Assembly: GCF_024138715.1 (NCBI RefSeq)
Contig: NZ_CP092074.1
Location: 3,286,001 to 3,350,000 of the forward strand
Direction of reading: 5' to 3'
DNA length: 64,000 nt
Origin: Emticicia sp. 21SJ11W-3
GTDB taxonomy: Bacteria > Bacteroidota > Bacteroidia > Cytophagales > Spirosomataceae
The position numbers were made by a program, and so were the translations under genes. How positions within the stretch are numbered: position 1 is the stretch's first letter; the number at the start of each line of letters is the position of its first letter. The notes below the pieces were generated by a model. It did no database searches, was not told the DNA's origin, and worked only from the letters and a program-made list of their open reading frames with translations. Shown here in pieces: positions 42,176-51,684 of the stretch.

Positions 42176-42489
42176 CAACTACTGATACAGATATTAAACA
42201 AAGAGAAATCTTTCATATCAAACGCGAAGACTTCAATCTGGTATCTGATGCCATCTACGATTCCATCAGTTCGTCTCCTGCATTGGCTGATGGCTTTGCC
42301 GAATGGCTCAAAGATGTTTTAGATAAAAATGTATTTACCCAAAGAGAACAAAGAGCTGCAATCATTGGTTTTTTGACCAAATTGCAGACATTAAAAGAAA
42401 TTTCAGAAACTTTACAGGACAACTCTTTACTTGAAGAAAAAAAGCGTGCTGCTCGTTCTTTCTCAGTAAAGACCCGTATTAACCCATAA
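42172..42489 (+). CDS. Small helical partner of the ADP-ribosyltransferase, candidate antitoxin
   Basis: A 105-residue, mostly helical acidic/basic protein starting with MTTTDTDIKQREIFHIKRED and containing ALADGFAEWLKDVLDKNVFTQREQRAAIIGFLTKLQTLKEISETLQ. The start overlaps the ART stop in ATGA. No known domain recognised. Size, overlap and orientation are those of a neutralising partner; nothing in the sequence proves it. Confidence 0.6.
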   Translation: MTTTDTDIKQREIFHIKREDFNLVSDAIYDSISSSPALADGFAEWLKDVLDKNVFTQREQRAAIIGFLTKLQTLKEISETLQDNSLLEEKKRAARSFSVKTRINP

Positions 42490-42561
42490 TTTAGCCATTT
42501 TAATGGCCTTAAAGCTGCAATTCAGATTATTTTCAGTGCTTATTGCCTTTACTCTTCTGCG

Positions 42562-45096
42562 TTACCCCTTCCCGGCTCCCTGAAAATGCCTGAAAAACCA
42601 GACTTTCAGTATATCGGCCGTAATAATATAGGCCAGCACAATTAACAGCATGGTTCCCAGATAAACAGGTGGCAAAGGCACCAGCCCAATGCTTGCCGCA
42701 AACGGCAGATAGGGCAATGCGATGGTGAGCACCAACCCTGCTATACTCAACAGAAACAACGAGCCGCCCGGCTTGCTTTTGAAAAAATTCTTATGCGTGC
42801 GAATGATAAACAAGATGCACAACTCAGACAAAACAGACTCAATAAACCAGCCTGTCTGAAACGTGGCCTCCTTAGCCTTCAGCACAAACATCAGGGTTAG
42901 AAACGTAATGATATCAAACAAAGAGCTGTGGATCCCAAAAACTACCATGTAGTTTCTGATTACCTTAAGCCGCCACTTGCCCGGCTTGTCCAGTTGCTCT
43001 TCATCCACGTTGTCAGACGCCACCATCAGGTAAGGCAAATCGGTAAGAAAATTAGTAAGCAGCAATTGTTTGGGCAACATGGGCAAAAACGGCAGTATCA
43101 ACGAGGCAAAAGCCACACTGCACATATTACCAAAGGTAGACCCCGTGCTTATATAAATGTACTTGAGCGTGTTGGCAAATGTTTTGCGGCCTTCGCGCAT
43201 GCCATCTGCCAGCACCGATAAATCTTTTTCCATCAGCACAAAATCGGCTGTTTCTTTGGCGGCATCTACGGCATTATCTACCGATATCCCCACATCGGCA
43301 GCATTCAGGGCAGCCACATCATTAATGCCGTCGCCCATGTAAGCCACCGTGTACGACTTCCGCAATGCCTGAATAATGCTCTCTTTTTGTTGCGGCTCAA
43401 CCTCGGCAAAAATATGCACACTTTTTACCTTTTGTGTCAACGCCTCGGTGCTGGTGCTCATCAGTTCTTTGCCTGTCATCACCAGCGGTTGCGCAATGCC
43501 TATGTTTTGTGCAATGGTGCGGGCTATGTTCTGGTTGTCGCCGGTAATGATTTTCAAATCTATGTGCAATTGTTTCAGCAGGGCAAGGGTGTCTGTTATG
43601 CCTGCCTTAATGGGGTCTTGCAGCAATACAAAGCCTGCAAAAATCATGTCGGTCTCTTCAGCTTTTCCGGGGTTGCCTATGGTTATGTTTTTATAGGCCA
43701 CAGCAATTACCCTTAGCCCCTGGCTACCATACTGGGCATAACGGTCTTCTGTTTGGGCGCGGTAGGTATCAAAGGCCTCCAAAGTACCGTCAGATAACCG
43801 TATCCGGCTGCATATAGCCGTAATCTGCCCAAATGCACCTTTGCTTATCAGTAGCTTTTCGCCTCCGGTTTCAACCGCAATGCTCAGGCGTTTCCTGATA
43901 AAATCATAAGGTATTTCTCCGGTTTTGGTGGCTGGCTGTATATCGCCAACCGTCATTTGCCTGAGCGCATCATCAATCGGATTACTGTAGCCAGATTCAA
44001 ACGTAGCATTCCAGAACGCCAGTTGTTTCACAAACGGGCTATCTTTACCCGTGCCGTCAAGCACCGCATTTACTACTATTACGCCTTCGGTTATGGTGCC
44101 GGTTTTGTCGGTGCAAAGCAGGTTTACCTCACCCAGATTCTGTATAGAAGCCAGCTTTTTTACAATTACTTTCTTTTTCAGCATGCGCCTGGCTCCGGCA
44201 CTCATGGCAATGGTGGTAATGGCCGGCAGCAGTTCTGGAGCCATACCCACGGCCAGCGCCAGCGCAAAGAGTGTCGACTCTATCACACTTTCGTGTTCAA
44301 GCAAATTAACAACCAGTATAAAAATAGACAGGATGAGCGTAATGCGCATCAGAAAAAAACCAAAATCCCTGATGCCTTTTTCGAACGACGTTTCTGTGGT
44401 AACACCGCTGCTTTTAATAATGCTGCCAAATATGGTGTCGGCTCCGGTATGAACCACCAGCGCTTTGGCTGTGCCACTTACAATATTGGTGCCTTCCCAC
44501 AGGCAATTGGTTCTTTTGGCAAGCGCAGTTTCTTTCTCTATCAGGCCGGGTTCTTTCCTGACCGGGAACGACTCGCCCGTCAGGCTTGCTTCGTTTACAT
44601 ATAATTCATTGGCCTCCATCAGCAGGCAGTCGCCGGGTAAAATGTCACCGGCTTTCAGCACGAGCAGGTCTCCGGCCACCACCCCTGCCGACGCCACCTT
44701 TTGCGGCTGGCCGTCTCTGATAACCATGGCTTTCAGGCTGATAAGCCCCTGCAACTGCTCTACAATGCGCCCTGCGTTGCGTTCTTGCAGAAAACTAAGC
44801 ACGCTTGTACTTAAGATAATGAACAGAATAATGAAAACGTCTGAGCTGTCGCCCAGAAAAGCCGAGAGAATAACCGCGCCTATCAGCAAAAGCATAAGCG
44901 GATTTTTAAACTGCCCCAAAAACAAATCAAGGTCTTTTCTGAAACCAGACCTGTTTTTGCGGCCGGAAAGCGATGCCTTGTAACGCTGCTGTGCAGATGC
45001 CCCGGTTAAGCCAGTGTCTGAACTGCCAAGCCATTGAACCCAGTCTGAAACATTATATTGCCAGAAAAACTTAGAGTCGGGTGTTTGCATTATCAA
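42562..45096 (-). CDS. mgtA: Magnesium-translocating P-type ATPase
   Basis: An 844-residue P-type ATPase of the P3B/Mg group. Motifs in order: NEASLTGESFPV, LAVGMAPELLPAITTIAMSAGARRM (membrane helix 4), CTDKTGTITEG (phosphorylation Asp), KGAF, and MGDGINDVAAL (hinge). N-terminal cytoplasmic part and ten membrane segments match MgtA length. It imports Mg2+. The start can be ATG 45096 or the one two codons later (MQTPDSK). It stands alone, transcribed leftward, with a long upstream intergenic region. Confidence 0.93.
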   Translation of the reverse strand: MIMQTPDSKFFWQYNVSDWVQWLGSSDTGLTGASAQQRYKASLSGRKNRSGFRKDLDLFLGQFKNPLMLLLIGAVILSAFLGDSSDVFIILFIILSTSVLSFLQERNAGRIVEQLQGLISLKAMVIRDGQPQKVASAGVVAGDLLVLKAGDILPGDCLLMEANELYVNEASLTGESFPVRKEPGLIEKETALAKRTNCLWEGTNIVSGTAKALVVHTGADTIFGSIIKSSGVTTETSFEKGIRDFGFFLMRITLILSIFILVVNLLEHESVIESTLFALALAVGMAPELLPAITTIAMSAGARRMLKKKVIVKKLASIQNLGEVNLLCTDKTGTITEGVIVVNAVLDGTGKDSPFVKQLAFWNATFESGYSNPIDDALRQMTVGDIQPATKTGEIPYDFIRKRLSIAVETGGEKLLISKGAFGQITAICSRIRLSDGTLEAFDTYRAQTEDRYAQYGSQGLRVIAVAYKNITIGNPGKAEETDMIFAGFVLLQDPIKAGITDTLALLKQLHIDLKIITGDNQNIARTIAQNIGIAQPLVMTGKELMSTSTEALTQKVKSVHIFAEVEPQQKESIIQALRKSYTVAYMGDGINDVAALNAADVGISVDNAVDAAKETADFVLMEKDLSVLADGMREGRKTFANTLKYIYISTGSTFGNMCSVAFASLILPFLPMLPKQLLLTNFLTDLPYLMVASDNVDEEQLDKPGKWRLKVIRNYMVVFGIHSSLFDIITFLTLMFVLKAKEATFQTGWFIESVLSELCILFIIRTHKNFFKSKPGGSLFLLSIAGLVLTIALPYLPFAASIGLVPLPPVYLGTMLLIVLAYIITADILKVWFFRHFQGAGKG

Positions 45097-45255
45097 GATT
45101 GTTTGAAGCCTGTCAGACCCTGAACATCAAGACATTAGCTTTAGTTTTAAGAAAGTATTAAATACCTGTTAAAAGAATTTTCAACCGGTATTTTACAGGC
45201 TGTACGTGTACCCTGAAAAAAGAATAGCTGACGGCTGAATGCCATAATCAGAAAA

Positions 45256-45433
45256 AAGACAGGCATGGCCTGTCTTCTTCTAACCTAACTGTTCTAATCC
45301 TAAGCTTTTATAAAAATCATTATACCAATGTCTATTGTGCGAACCGTTCACGCTTATTTACTACATACTAAAATGAAAAACCTGCAGCCACCGGGCAATT
45401 GTAGAAAAAAGGCAGGCAACGCCTGCCTTTTTA
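45256..45433. terminator. Two terminator-like hairpins followed by AACCTAA-rich tracts
   Basis: AAGACAGGC-ATG-GCCTGTCTT at 45256-45276 and AAAAAAGGCAGGC-AAC-GCCTGCCTTTTT at 45405-45432. After each comes a tract with CTAACCTAAC or TTAACCTC, the same arrangement seen at 51685-51990. Could terminate small RNAs originating between them. Confidence 0.6.
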
Positions 45434-46321
45434 ACCTCATCTAGAACCTAATTCTACAAACCCTTGACAAATACTTTTAAGCTCTTGTTGTGTAAATTTT
45501 TCGCGTTTCTAACTACATGAGCTAATCGAAAAAAAAAAGAATGTTTGCTAAACTACTACAGCACAACATTACCGTATTGTCTTTATTGCGGTTCAAAATT
45601 AGAATCAGGCCCCTACATAAATTATGATACCAACTAGGTAGAATTATGATTTTTATCATGAAATATGCCGCCGTGCCTACGGTGCCTGGCAAAGCCCACG
45701 CCCAATACCCAGGCCAAAAAAAAACCTGAAAATTATTGTTTTAAATATTTTCTTATTATTTTGCCACCGGTACCAAGGGTACTAAATACTTTTAACCTAT
45801 TATTTATGACATTCTTTTCTTTTGCAAAGGCATTATTGCCTCTGCCTCTATTGCTTAAAATACCCTTACATAATGCATTTGAAAAATCTGTAAATTAATA
45901 TTTACGGGCTATAATCGGCATGGCATTTGATTTGCCTGTTTATAAAAAAACGCTTCCCATACCACAACCAAAGGCATAACCGGGCAAGGCAAAGCCCGGC
46001 TTGCAGAAAAAAATTAAAAACATTTTAGGGTAAATAATTGATGTGTTTTAAAGATTGAAATCGAGAGGTTAAACTTTAAGTCGGAAAGGCAGGGTATTTT
46101 ATACCTTGTCTTTTTTTTGGGTGAAAATACCCGCGCAATCTTTCAGATAGGTTATCAGGCCATGGTTTTGCCATCCATCTCAATCAGGCTCAGGTTCTGT
46201 TTTATTATAGTACAGCTTCGGTGTTATGATTCAATTTTTTTTACTTTTTTTGTTGATTTTTAAAGGTTTAACCGTGAGTCTTCAAAAATAAAAAACGAAA
46301 ATCTTTTGTATTTAATCTTAT
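45434..46321. other. Long AT-rich non-coding region
   Basis: No gene supported. One hairpin, AGGCAGGGTAT-TTT-ATACCTTGTCTT followed by T8 at about 46085-46118, looks like a terminator. A TAAATTAATATTTACGG tract near 45893 and a cluster of AT palindromes are of unknown meaning. Confidence 0.45.
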
Positions 46322-46322
46322 T

Positions 46323-46357
46323 ATCGTAATATTGCAATGTAATCGTAATATTACGAT
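46323..46357. promoter_or_regulatory. ArsR operator palindromes
   Basis: ATCGTAATATTGCAAT (46323-46338) and the perfect palindrome ATCGTAATATTACGAT (46342-46357), 17-20 bp upstream of the arsR start. Two copies one helical turn and a half apart fit an ArsR dimer pair that represses the operon until arsenite binds. Confidence 0.75.
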
Positions 46358-46373
46358 GTAAATAAATGTAGAA

Positions 46374-46703
46374 ATGGGAGTTACAAAAACAGAAATATAT
46401 AAAGACGAGCAAAATAAACTGGCATCGCTTCTTAAAGTTTTAGGGCATCCAGCCAGAATAGCAATCCTGCAGTATATTATCAACCAAAAAGCATGTATTT
46501 GTAATAATCTGGTTGAGGAATTAGGATTAGCGCAGGCAACTATCTCACAACATTTAAAAGAATTAAAAACCATAGGGATTATTCAAGGTTCAATTGAAGG
46601 AAAATCAGTTTGTTACTGTATTGACGAAAAGGTATGGAAACAATTTCAAGAAGAATTTAATGGCTTTTTCAATCAGAATGTTAACGTAAAGCAGTGCTGT
46701 TAA
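46374..46703 (+). CDS. ArsR-family metalloregulator
   Basis: A 109-residue winged-helix repressor: LLKVLGHPARIAILQYIINQKACICNNLVEELGLAQATISQHLKEL, wing IIQGSIEGKSVCYCI. Cysteines at ACIC (47-49 region), CYC and the terminal CC (NVKQCC) give candidate thiol ligands for As(III). Binding sites lie just upstream. First gene of the arsenic operon. Confidence 0.9.
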   Translation: MGVTKTEIYKDEQNKLASLLKVLGHPARIAILQYIINQKACICNNLVEELGLAQATISQHLKELKTIGIIQGSIEGKSVCYCIDEKVWKQFQEEFNGFFNQNVNVKQCC

Positions 46704-46778
46704 GGCATTTTTTTACATTTTAACATCGCCATATTGCTATATAACGTTTATCTATTTTATCATTTTAAATTTAGTATT

Positions 46779-47252
46779 ATGAAGTTATCTGAAATCAAAG
46801 AAATTTTACCAGCATTAGAAAATGTTGAATTTCAATTAGAAAACGGAACATTTGTTCCTGAACACTTCCACGTTACCGAAATCGGACAAATCAACAAAAA
46901 TTTTATTGATTGTGGCGGCGTAATCCGCAATGAAAAAGCAGTCAATTTTCAATTGTGGGATGCCAATGATTATGAGCACCGATTGAAACCAGGAAAGCTA
47001 TTAAGTATAATCAGACTTTCGGAAGAAAAATTAGGAATTGAAGATGCTGAGATAGAAGTGGAATACCAAAGTAATACTATTGGTAAGTACGGTTTGGATT
47101 TCAATGGAAATACATTTGTATTGAAAAATAAAACGACGGCTTGCCTGGCTCAGGATGCTTGCGGAATTCCTTCAGGAAAACAAAAGAAAAGCCTTTCCGA
47201 ATTAACTGCAAATCAATCAAATTCCTGCACTCCAAATTCAGGATGCTGTTAA
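46779..47252 (+). CDS. DUF6428 protein, arsenic-operon type
   Basis: A 157-residue cytoplasmic protein: MKLSEIKEILPALENVEFQLENGTFVPEHFHVTEIGQ, DCGGVIR, NFQLWDANDYEHRLKPGKLLSII, ending in PNSGCC. Small family repeatedly seen between arsR and arsenate-reductase genes in this phylum. The ATG at 46779 is preferred to the upstream one (which would add an unrelated 15 residues). Cys-rich tail (TACLAQDACG and GCC) may bind arsenite. Confidence 0.75.
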   Translation: MKLSEIKEILPALENVEFQLENGTFVPEHFHVTEIGQINKNFIDCGGVIRNEKAVNFQLWDANDYEHRLKPGKLLSIIRLSEEKLGIEDAEIEVEYQSNTIGKYGLDFNGNTFVLKNKTTACLAQDACGIPSGKQKKSLSELTANQSNSCTPNSGCC

Positions 47253-47272
47253 ACCCTTAATTTAGACTATTT

Positions 47273-47887
47273 ATGTATCCAATGTTGTCAGAGACCATTC
47301 AACAGTTAGAATGGGAAAAATTTAATAACAATGAGCGCAAAAGAACCTTACAGCCATTGATTGATTTTATTCAGCTGAAAGTCAATAGCAGGCAGCAAAT
47401 AAATATAAATTTCATTTGTACCCATAATTCGCGCAGGAGCCATTTATCACAGGTTTGGGCACAAGTAGCCGCCTCTCATTTCGATATTGAGAATGTGAAT
47501 TGCTATTCAGGAGGCACAGAAGAAACAGCATTGTTTCCAAAAGTAGCAGAAACTTTATCCAATCAGGGATTTAATATTTTCAAAATACATGATGGCACTA
47601 ATCCTGTTTATGCCATAAAATATAGTGATAATTCTCAACCGATAATTGGATTTTCTAAAAAGTATGACAGTCCTTTTAATCCTGTATCTACTTTTGCTGC
47701 TATCATGACCTGCTCACAGGCCGACGGCGGATGTCCTTTTATCGCTGGTGCTGAAAAAAGGATTCCCATCACTTTTGAAGATCCTAAAATTTCAGATAAT
47801 TCCCCTGAACAGACAACAGTATATTCAGAAAGGAGCTTACAGATAGCATTGGAAATGTTTTATGTTTTTTCAAAAATCACAAAGTAG
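47273..47887 (+). CDS. LMW-phosphatase-like arsenate reductase
   Basis: A 204-residue protein with the P-loop FICTHNSRRSHLSQVW: Cys and Arg of C-x5-R are in CTHNSRR (about 49-55). Later Cys residues in MTCSQADGGCP supply the resolving thiols. It reduces arsenate to arsenite, which the next gene exports. The N-terminal 40 residues extend beyond the standard LMW-PTP fold. Followed three bases later by acr3. Confidence 0.85.
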   Translation: MYPMLSETIQQLEWEKFNNNERKRTLQPLIDFIQLKVNSRQQININFICTHNSRRSHLSQVWAQVAASHFDIENVNCYSGGTEETALFPKVAETLSNQGFNIFKIHDGTNPVYAIKYSDNSQPIIGFSKKYDSPFNPVSTFAAIMTCSQADGGCPFIAGAEKRIPITFEDPKISDNSPEQTTVYSERSLQIALEMFYVFSKITK

Positions 47888-47890
47888 CCA

Positions 47891-48922
47891 ATGCAACCAA
47901 AACTAAAATTTCTCGACCGTTACCTTACCTTGTGGATATTCCTTGCAATGGCACTTGGTTTAGGCATAGGATATTTCTTTCCGGGTTTTTCAAAAATTAC
48001 AAATACGCTATCCTTTGGCACTACTAATATTCTGCTGGCCATAGGTTTGATATTGATGATGTACCCGCCACTGGCAAAGGTGGATTACTCATTGTTGCCT
48101 TTAGTATTGAAGGATAAAAAAGCTATCGGCATCTCGCTATTGTTAAACTGGATTATCGGACCAATTTTAATGTTCGGTTTAGCCATTCTTTTTTTAAGAA
48201 GTGAGCCGGATTATATGATAGGATTGATACTGATAGGTTTAGCAAGATGTATTGCAATGGTTATAGTATGGAATGACCTGGCAAAAGGTAACCGAGAATA
48301 TGCAGCCTTATTAGTTGCATTAAACAGCATCTTTCAGGTATTTAGTTACAGTTTCTTAGTTTGGCTGTTTATTAATGTACTGCCAAACAAATTAGGCTTG
48401 GCAAGTTTCAATGTAAGCGTATCTATAAAAGACGTGACCGAAAGTGTTTTGATATATTTAGGCATCCCTTTCTTGACTGGTTTTCTAAGCCGTTATTTCC
48501 TTGTAAAATCAAAAGGCATAGAATGGTATAACCGTAAATTTGTGCCAAAAATTTCGCCGATTACATTGTATGCGTTACTGTTTACCATAATATTGATGTT
48601 CAGCCTGAAAGGTGATAAAATAATAGAGTTGCCTATGGATGTCGTGAAGGTTGCGATACCATTAGTCGTCTATTTTGTACTCATGTTTTTCTTAAGCTTC
48701 TTTATCAATAAATCTTTGGGTGTGCCGTACGACAAAAACGCAGCCATTGCATTTACCGCCACAGGAAACAATTTTGAACTAGCTATTGCGGTGGCAATAG
48801 CGGTATTCGGAATCCATTCACCTCAGGCATTTGTAGGCGTAATCGGGCCGTTGGTAGAAGTTCCCGTTCTGATTTTATTGGTAAAAATAAGCCAGTGGCT
48901 TAAAAAAAAGTACTATAATTAA
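47891..48922 (+). CDS. acr3: ACR3-type arsenite exporter
   Basis: A 343-residue membrane protein of ten helices: [72 protein letters not shown] (with the catalytic Cys), and [23 protein letters not shown]. The Cys-Ile-Ala-Met segment is the ACR3 hallmark. It pumps As(III) out, ending the operon. Confidence 0.92.
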   Translation: MQPKLKFLDRYLTLWIFLAMALGLGIGYFFPGFSKITNTLSFGTTNILLAIGLILMMYPPLAKVDYSLLPLVLKDKKAIGISLLLNWIIGPILMFGLAILFLRSEPDYMIGLILIGLARCIAMVIVWNDLAKGNREYAALLVALNSIFQVFSYSFLVWLFINVLPNKLGLASFNVSVSIKDVTESVLIYLGIPFLTGFLSRYFLVKSKGIEWYNRKFVPKISPITLYALLFTIILMFSLKGDKIIELPMDVVKVAIPLVVYFVLMFFLSFFINKSLGVPYDKNAAIAFTATGNNFELAIAVAIAVFGIHSPQAFVGVIGPLVEVPVLILLVKISQWLKKKYYN

Positions 48923-48975
48923 ATGCAAATGGAGTTCAGGTTTTGTAGCCAAACGCTAAATCTCTTACACAGATT

Positions 48976-49005
48976 ACAAGGGAAGCGACTTAAGGCTTCC
49001 CTTGT
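48976..49005 (+). terminator. Hairpin after acr3
   Basis: ACAAGGGAAGC, loop, GCTTCCCTTGT: perfect 11-bp stem 54 bases after the acr3 stop. No T-run directly after, so the function is less certain. Confidence 0.6.
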
Positions 49006-49367
49006 ATAATAAACAGAATAAGTTGAATATTTTTAAAATAGGCTGCCACACTTCCAAATGCTTTCCAAACCAAACTTCGCAATGGTTTGTGATGCGCTCC
49101 TGTCAGTAATGATCTTTATGTCAAGGGGTTTTCTATAATTACTGGTATTGCTTGAAAAAAGGATACTGACCTGTTTTAGACAACTGTAAATTTATTAGGC
49201 TAAGGATTCATGGTAATTATTGTACAAACTAAAAAGCTGCAAAAATCATGTAAATAATGTTTGCGCAATGAAATACTTTTTAACCGACTGCCCCATCAAA
49301 AAAAACAAGCCAACAGGCAAATCCGTTTTGCCGGTGGCTGCATCAAGAACAGAAAACGCCCCCTTAC
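49006..49367. other. Intergenic region, nothing coding
   Basis: Mixed-composition spacer between convergent acr3 and the DnaC-like gene. Short frames here lack support. Confidence 0.5.
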
Positions 49368-50369
49368 TCAGCCCCCGTACCGCCTGTTGGGCGCTTTGGG
49401 GTCAAAAGTTATAACATTAAACATATCATAAATGCGGCTGGCGGCGGCTTCGCCATACAGAGCGGCCAGTTTTTCGGGGGTTTCGGCATTAGATATCAAA
49501 TGCACCCGCACGCCGGGGCGGTCGTAGAGTTCAAGCAAAACCTTTTCCATTACGTTCACGGGTGTGGTTTTGTAAGACTCGCCCCTAACATTTACCGATA
49601 GCTGCTCTCGCCCAACTTCCTCAATCAGCAGGTCATATCTGGTAAATCCATAGCAGTTTTCATCACCGCCAAGCGGTTTTTCGGCCAGAATTTCGTCGAT
49701 GGTCTGCTCAGGGTTATTCACATAGCTTTCTACAATTTCCTGTGCTTTTATACCCCTGAAAGACGCCAGCGGGTTATCCTGAAAAGCCGCCATCAGGGTA
49801 GACTTGCCCGTGCCAACCTTGCCCAGCAAACATATCCCCTTGTTTCTGTTCATGGCCGAGGCACCCGCTGCATGAAAATAACCGAGGCATAATTCAAAGG
49901 CTTTAACACAATAATTATCAAGCCTGAATTTACGCCCCGGGTTGCGTGCTGCCACCAGTGCATCCAGATTTGCCAGTATCCTGCCCTTAAAGTCGGCGGC
50001 AGATATATTCCGCATGGCGGCTATACGGGCTTCTTTTTGTTCCTGCAGTTTTCTGGCGGTTTCGGCGGCTTCCTGTTTCTGTTGTTTTTTCAGGTAGTCA
50101 AAGGCTTTAGAGAAATACTCGCTCGTCAGCCTGTCGGCCAGCTCCTGCACAAAAGCCTGCTGCATGGCCGGGCTCAACCTGGCCGAATTGGCATGCCTGC
50201 CCAGCACCGGAAAAATAGCCTTGAACAGTTCATCCTGCAAAGGTCTGTACTCCCGTTCCCGAAATTCGGCGTAAGACCCCGTCAGCTCCCTGCTCAACAA
50301 CTGAGTGGTCGTCGGCAGGTTGTTCAACAATCTGTCGGCCGGTGGTCTTGTGGGTATTACTTTTTCCAT
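49368..50369 (-). CDS. DnaC/IstB-like helicase-loader ATPase
   Basis: A 333-residue P-loop ATPase from the start at 50369 (MEKVIPTRPPADRLL). Helical N terminus with charged LKKQQKQEAAETARKLQEQ, then Walker A LLGKVGTGKST (181-191), Walker B-like LLIEEVGREQL with Glu-Glu, and arginine-containing ISNAETPEKLAALYGEAAASRIYDMF (sensor/finger region). Resembles loaders coded by phages and plasmids. It overlaps the preceding replication gene by 140 bp in another frame. Confidence 0.8.
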   Translation of the reverse strand: MEKVIPTRPPADRLLNNLPTTTQLLSRELTGSYAEFREREYRPLQDELFKAIFPVLGRHANSARLSPAMQQAFVQELADRLTSEYFSKAFDYLKKQQKQEAAETARKLQEQKEARIAAMRNISAADFKGRILANLDALVAARNPGRKFRLDNYCVKAFELCLGYFHAAGASAMNRNKGICLLGKVGTGKSTLMAAFQDNPLASFRGIKAQEIVESYVNNPEQTIDEILAEKPLGGDENCYGFTRYDLLIEEVGREQLSVNVRGESYKTTPVNVMEKVLLELYDRPGVRVHLISNAETPEKLAALYGEAAASRIYDMFNVITFDPKAPNRRYGG

Positions 50370-51117
50370 ATTTATTGAGGTTGTTCTGTTTATAGTAGGG
50401 CAGCCAGTACAAAAAATTCTCACGTGCGCTGCTTATATCTTTCCATTGCTTTTGCTTGCCCAGGCCAAATTTCATTTCCACAAAACTGTTTACTGCGGTG
50501 GCATATTCTTCAGGCTTAATATCATTTTTACCTGCCGCCATTTTACATATTTCGCTATCCTGTAAATCGGCGCGCAGGTCGTCTTTCGTGAAAGGCTCAC
50601 TTCTGTGTCCGGCGGCCTGCTTGCGGTGTTGCTCCACAAAGGGCAGCGCGTCTGGGTTTTCGTTTAGGGTTTTGTCTTGCTCCGTCGGTTCCGCCTGCAA
50701 ATGGGCAGGCATGGCAGACGGCCCAGTGTCGTTCTGTTTCATAAACAAGGGCATTTCGGGTATATATTTACTGCGCGAGACCCCCTTGCTGCCCTCTGCC
50801 CCTGCTTCTGCTCTGGCTTTATGCCAGACCTCCGGCGGCAGAATCTGATACCTGGTTTTGTTGCCATGCCCCTTGCCCCCGGCTATAAAGTTTATCAACC
50901 CGGCCTGTTTCAGACGGTTACGCGAAGTCTTCAGCGTATTAATGCTCATTCCGACATTGGCAGACACCCGCCCGTCTGAATGCCAGAATTCATTTACCCA
51001 ACCTAAACCATTAGCAGTTTTTAATAGATAAAAATACAGCTTGGTTTCCCAACCCGTAAATTGAGCACCGTCATCCAATCGCCAGAAATGATTTACCAAA
51101 TCAATATAATTCATCAC
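50230..51117 (-). CDS. Winged-helix replication-initiator-like protein
   Basis: A 295-residue protein: MMNYIDLVNHFWRLDDGAQFTGWETKLYFYLLKTAN, then a wHTH NVGMSINTLKTSRNRLKQAGLINFIAG. The variable, polar C terminus runs into the ATPase gene. This DnaD-like head with a DnaC-like ATPase behind is the replication module of temperate phages. Charged ENFLYWLPYYKQNNLNKYGKS near residue 235 is the likely partner-binding segment. Overlap with the next gene is 140 bp. Confidence 0.75.
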   Translation of the reverse strand: MMNYIDLVNHFWRLDDGAQFTGWETKLYFYLLKTANGLGWVNEFWHSDGRVSANVGMSINTLKTSRNRLKQAGLINFIAGGKGHGNKTRYQILPPEVWHKARAEAGAEGSKGVSRSKYIPEMPLFMKQNDTGPSAMPAHLQAEPTEQDKTLNENPDALPFVEQHRKQAAGHRSEPFTKDDLRADLQDSEICKMAAGKNDIKPEEYATAVNSFVEMKFGLGKQKQWKDISSARENFLYWLPYYKQNNLNKYGKSNTHKTTGRQIVEQPADDHSVVEQGADGVLRRISGTGVQTFAG

Positions 51118-51129
51118 ACGGTGTTATTT

Positions 51130-51156
51130 GTGGAGTCAATTCACTAATTCACTCAC
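51130..51156. repeat. Short octamer-repeat fragment
   Basis: TCAATTCACTAATTCACTCAC, three units of the octamer family, between the replication gene and the small protein gene, in the 5' region of the former. Confidence 0.5.
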
Positions 51157-51159
51157 CCC

Positions 51160-51426
51160 TCATTGCTCCAACATCTCTACCTGGGCTACGTTGCTAAGAT
51201 AAACCGTGCCAACGGCCAGCCGGCTTTCGCGCACTATCTTGCCTACCCTGCCCGAGCATATAAAATCTTGTTGAATAGCTATTTTGTGTAAGCCGCCGTT
51301 GGTTTCGTCCGGAATCACGTCGAGTATCTTTCCCCTGATAGAAACTTTGTTTCGTTGGGTTATTTTTACTCTCTGGTAAAGCATCTGTTCAAAATCGGCT
51401 GGTTGAAAAGTTCTGAATAAAGTCAT
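51160..51426 (-). CDS. Small hypothetical protein in phage-like module
   Basis: An 88-residue protein with beta-rich pattern: YQRVKITQRNKVSIRGKILDVIPDETN, HKIAIQQDFICSGRVGKIV. Possibly an OB-like or SH3-like small barrel. It lies upstream of the replication genes on the same strand. Family unknown. Confidence 0.55.
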   Translation of the reverse strand: MTLFRTFQPADFEQMLYQRVKITQRNKVSIRGKILDVIPDETNGGLHKIAIQQDFICSGRVGKIVRESRLAVGTVYLSNVAQVEMLEQ

Positions 51427-51684
51427 TGTGGTATTGATTGAAGGTTTAAAAATGGGATTGTTACGTTTTCTCTGGCAGGAATAAAACCATAGCAGATATA
51501 ATCACAGGCAAAAATTTTAACTAATTATGGGCCAAAAACCCGGTTTATTGGCCGTTTCATGCACAGATAGCATATCGGCAGCGCAGGCATTACCTGCTTT
51601 TATGGCCGGTGGTTGTCAGTAACCCGGCCTTGTATATATATTGTTGTTGGTTCAAATAATTAATTGCCGATGTCAGAAAAAACA

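Noticed and set aside
45665-45898. 77-codon ORF upstream of the arsenic operon
   Set aside because: Translation is repetitive Leu/Pro/Phe with no homology pattern; sits in an AT-rich non-coding area.
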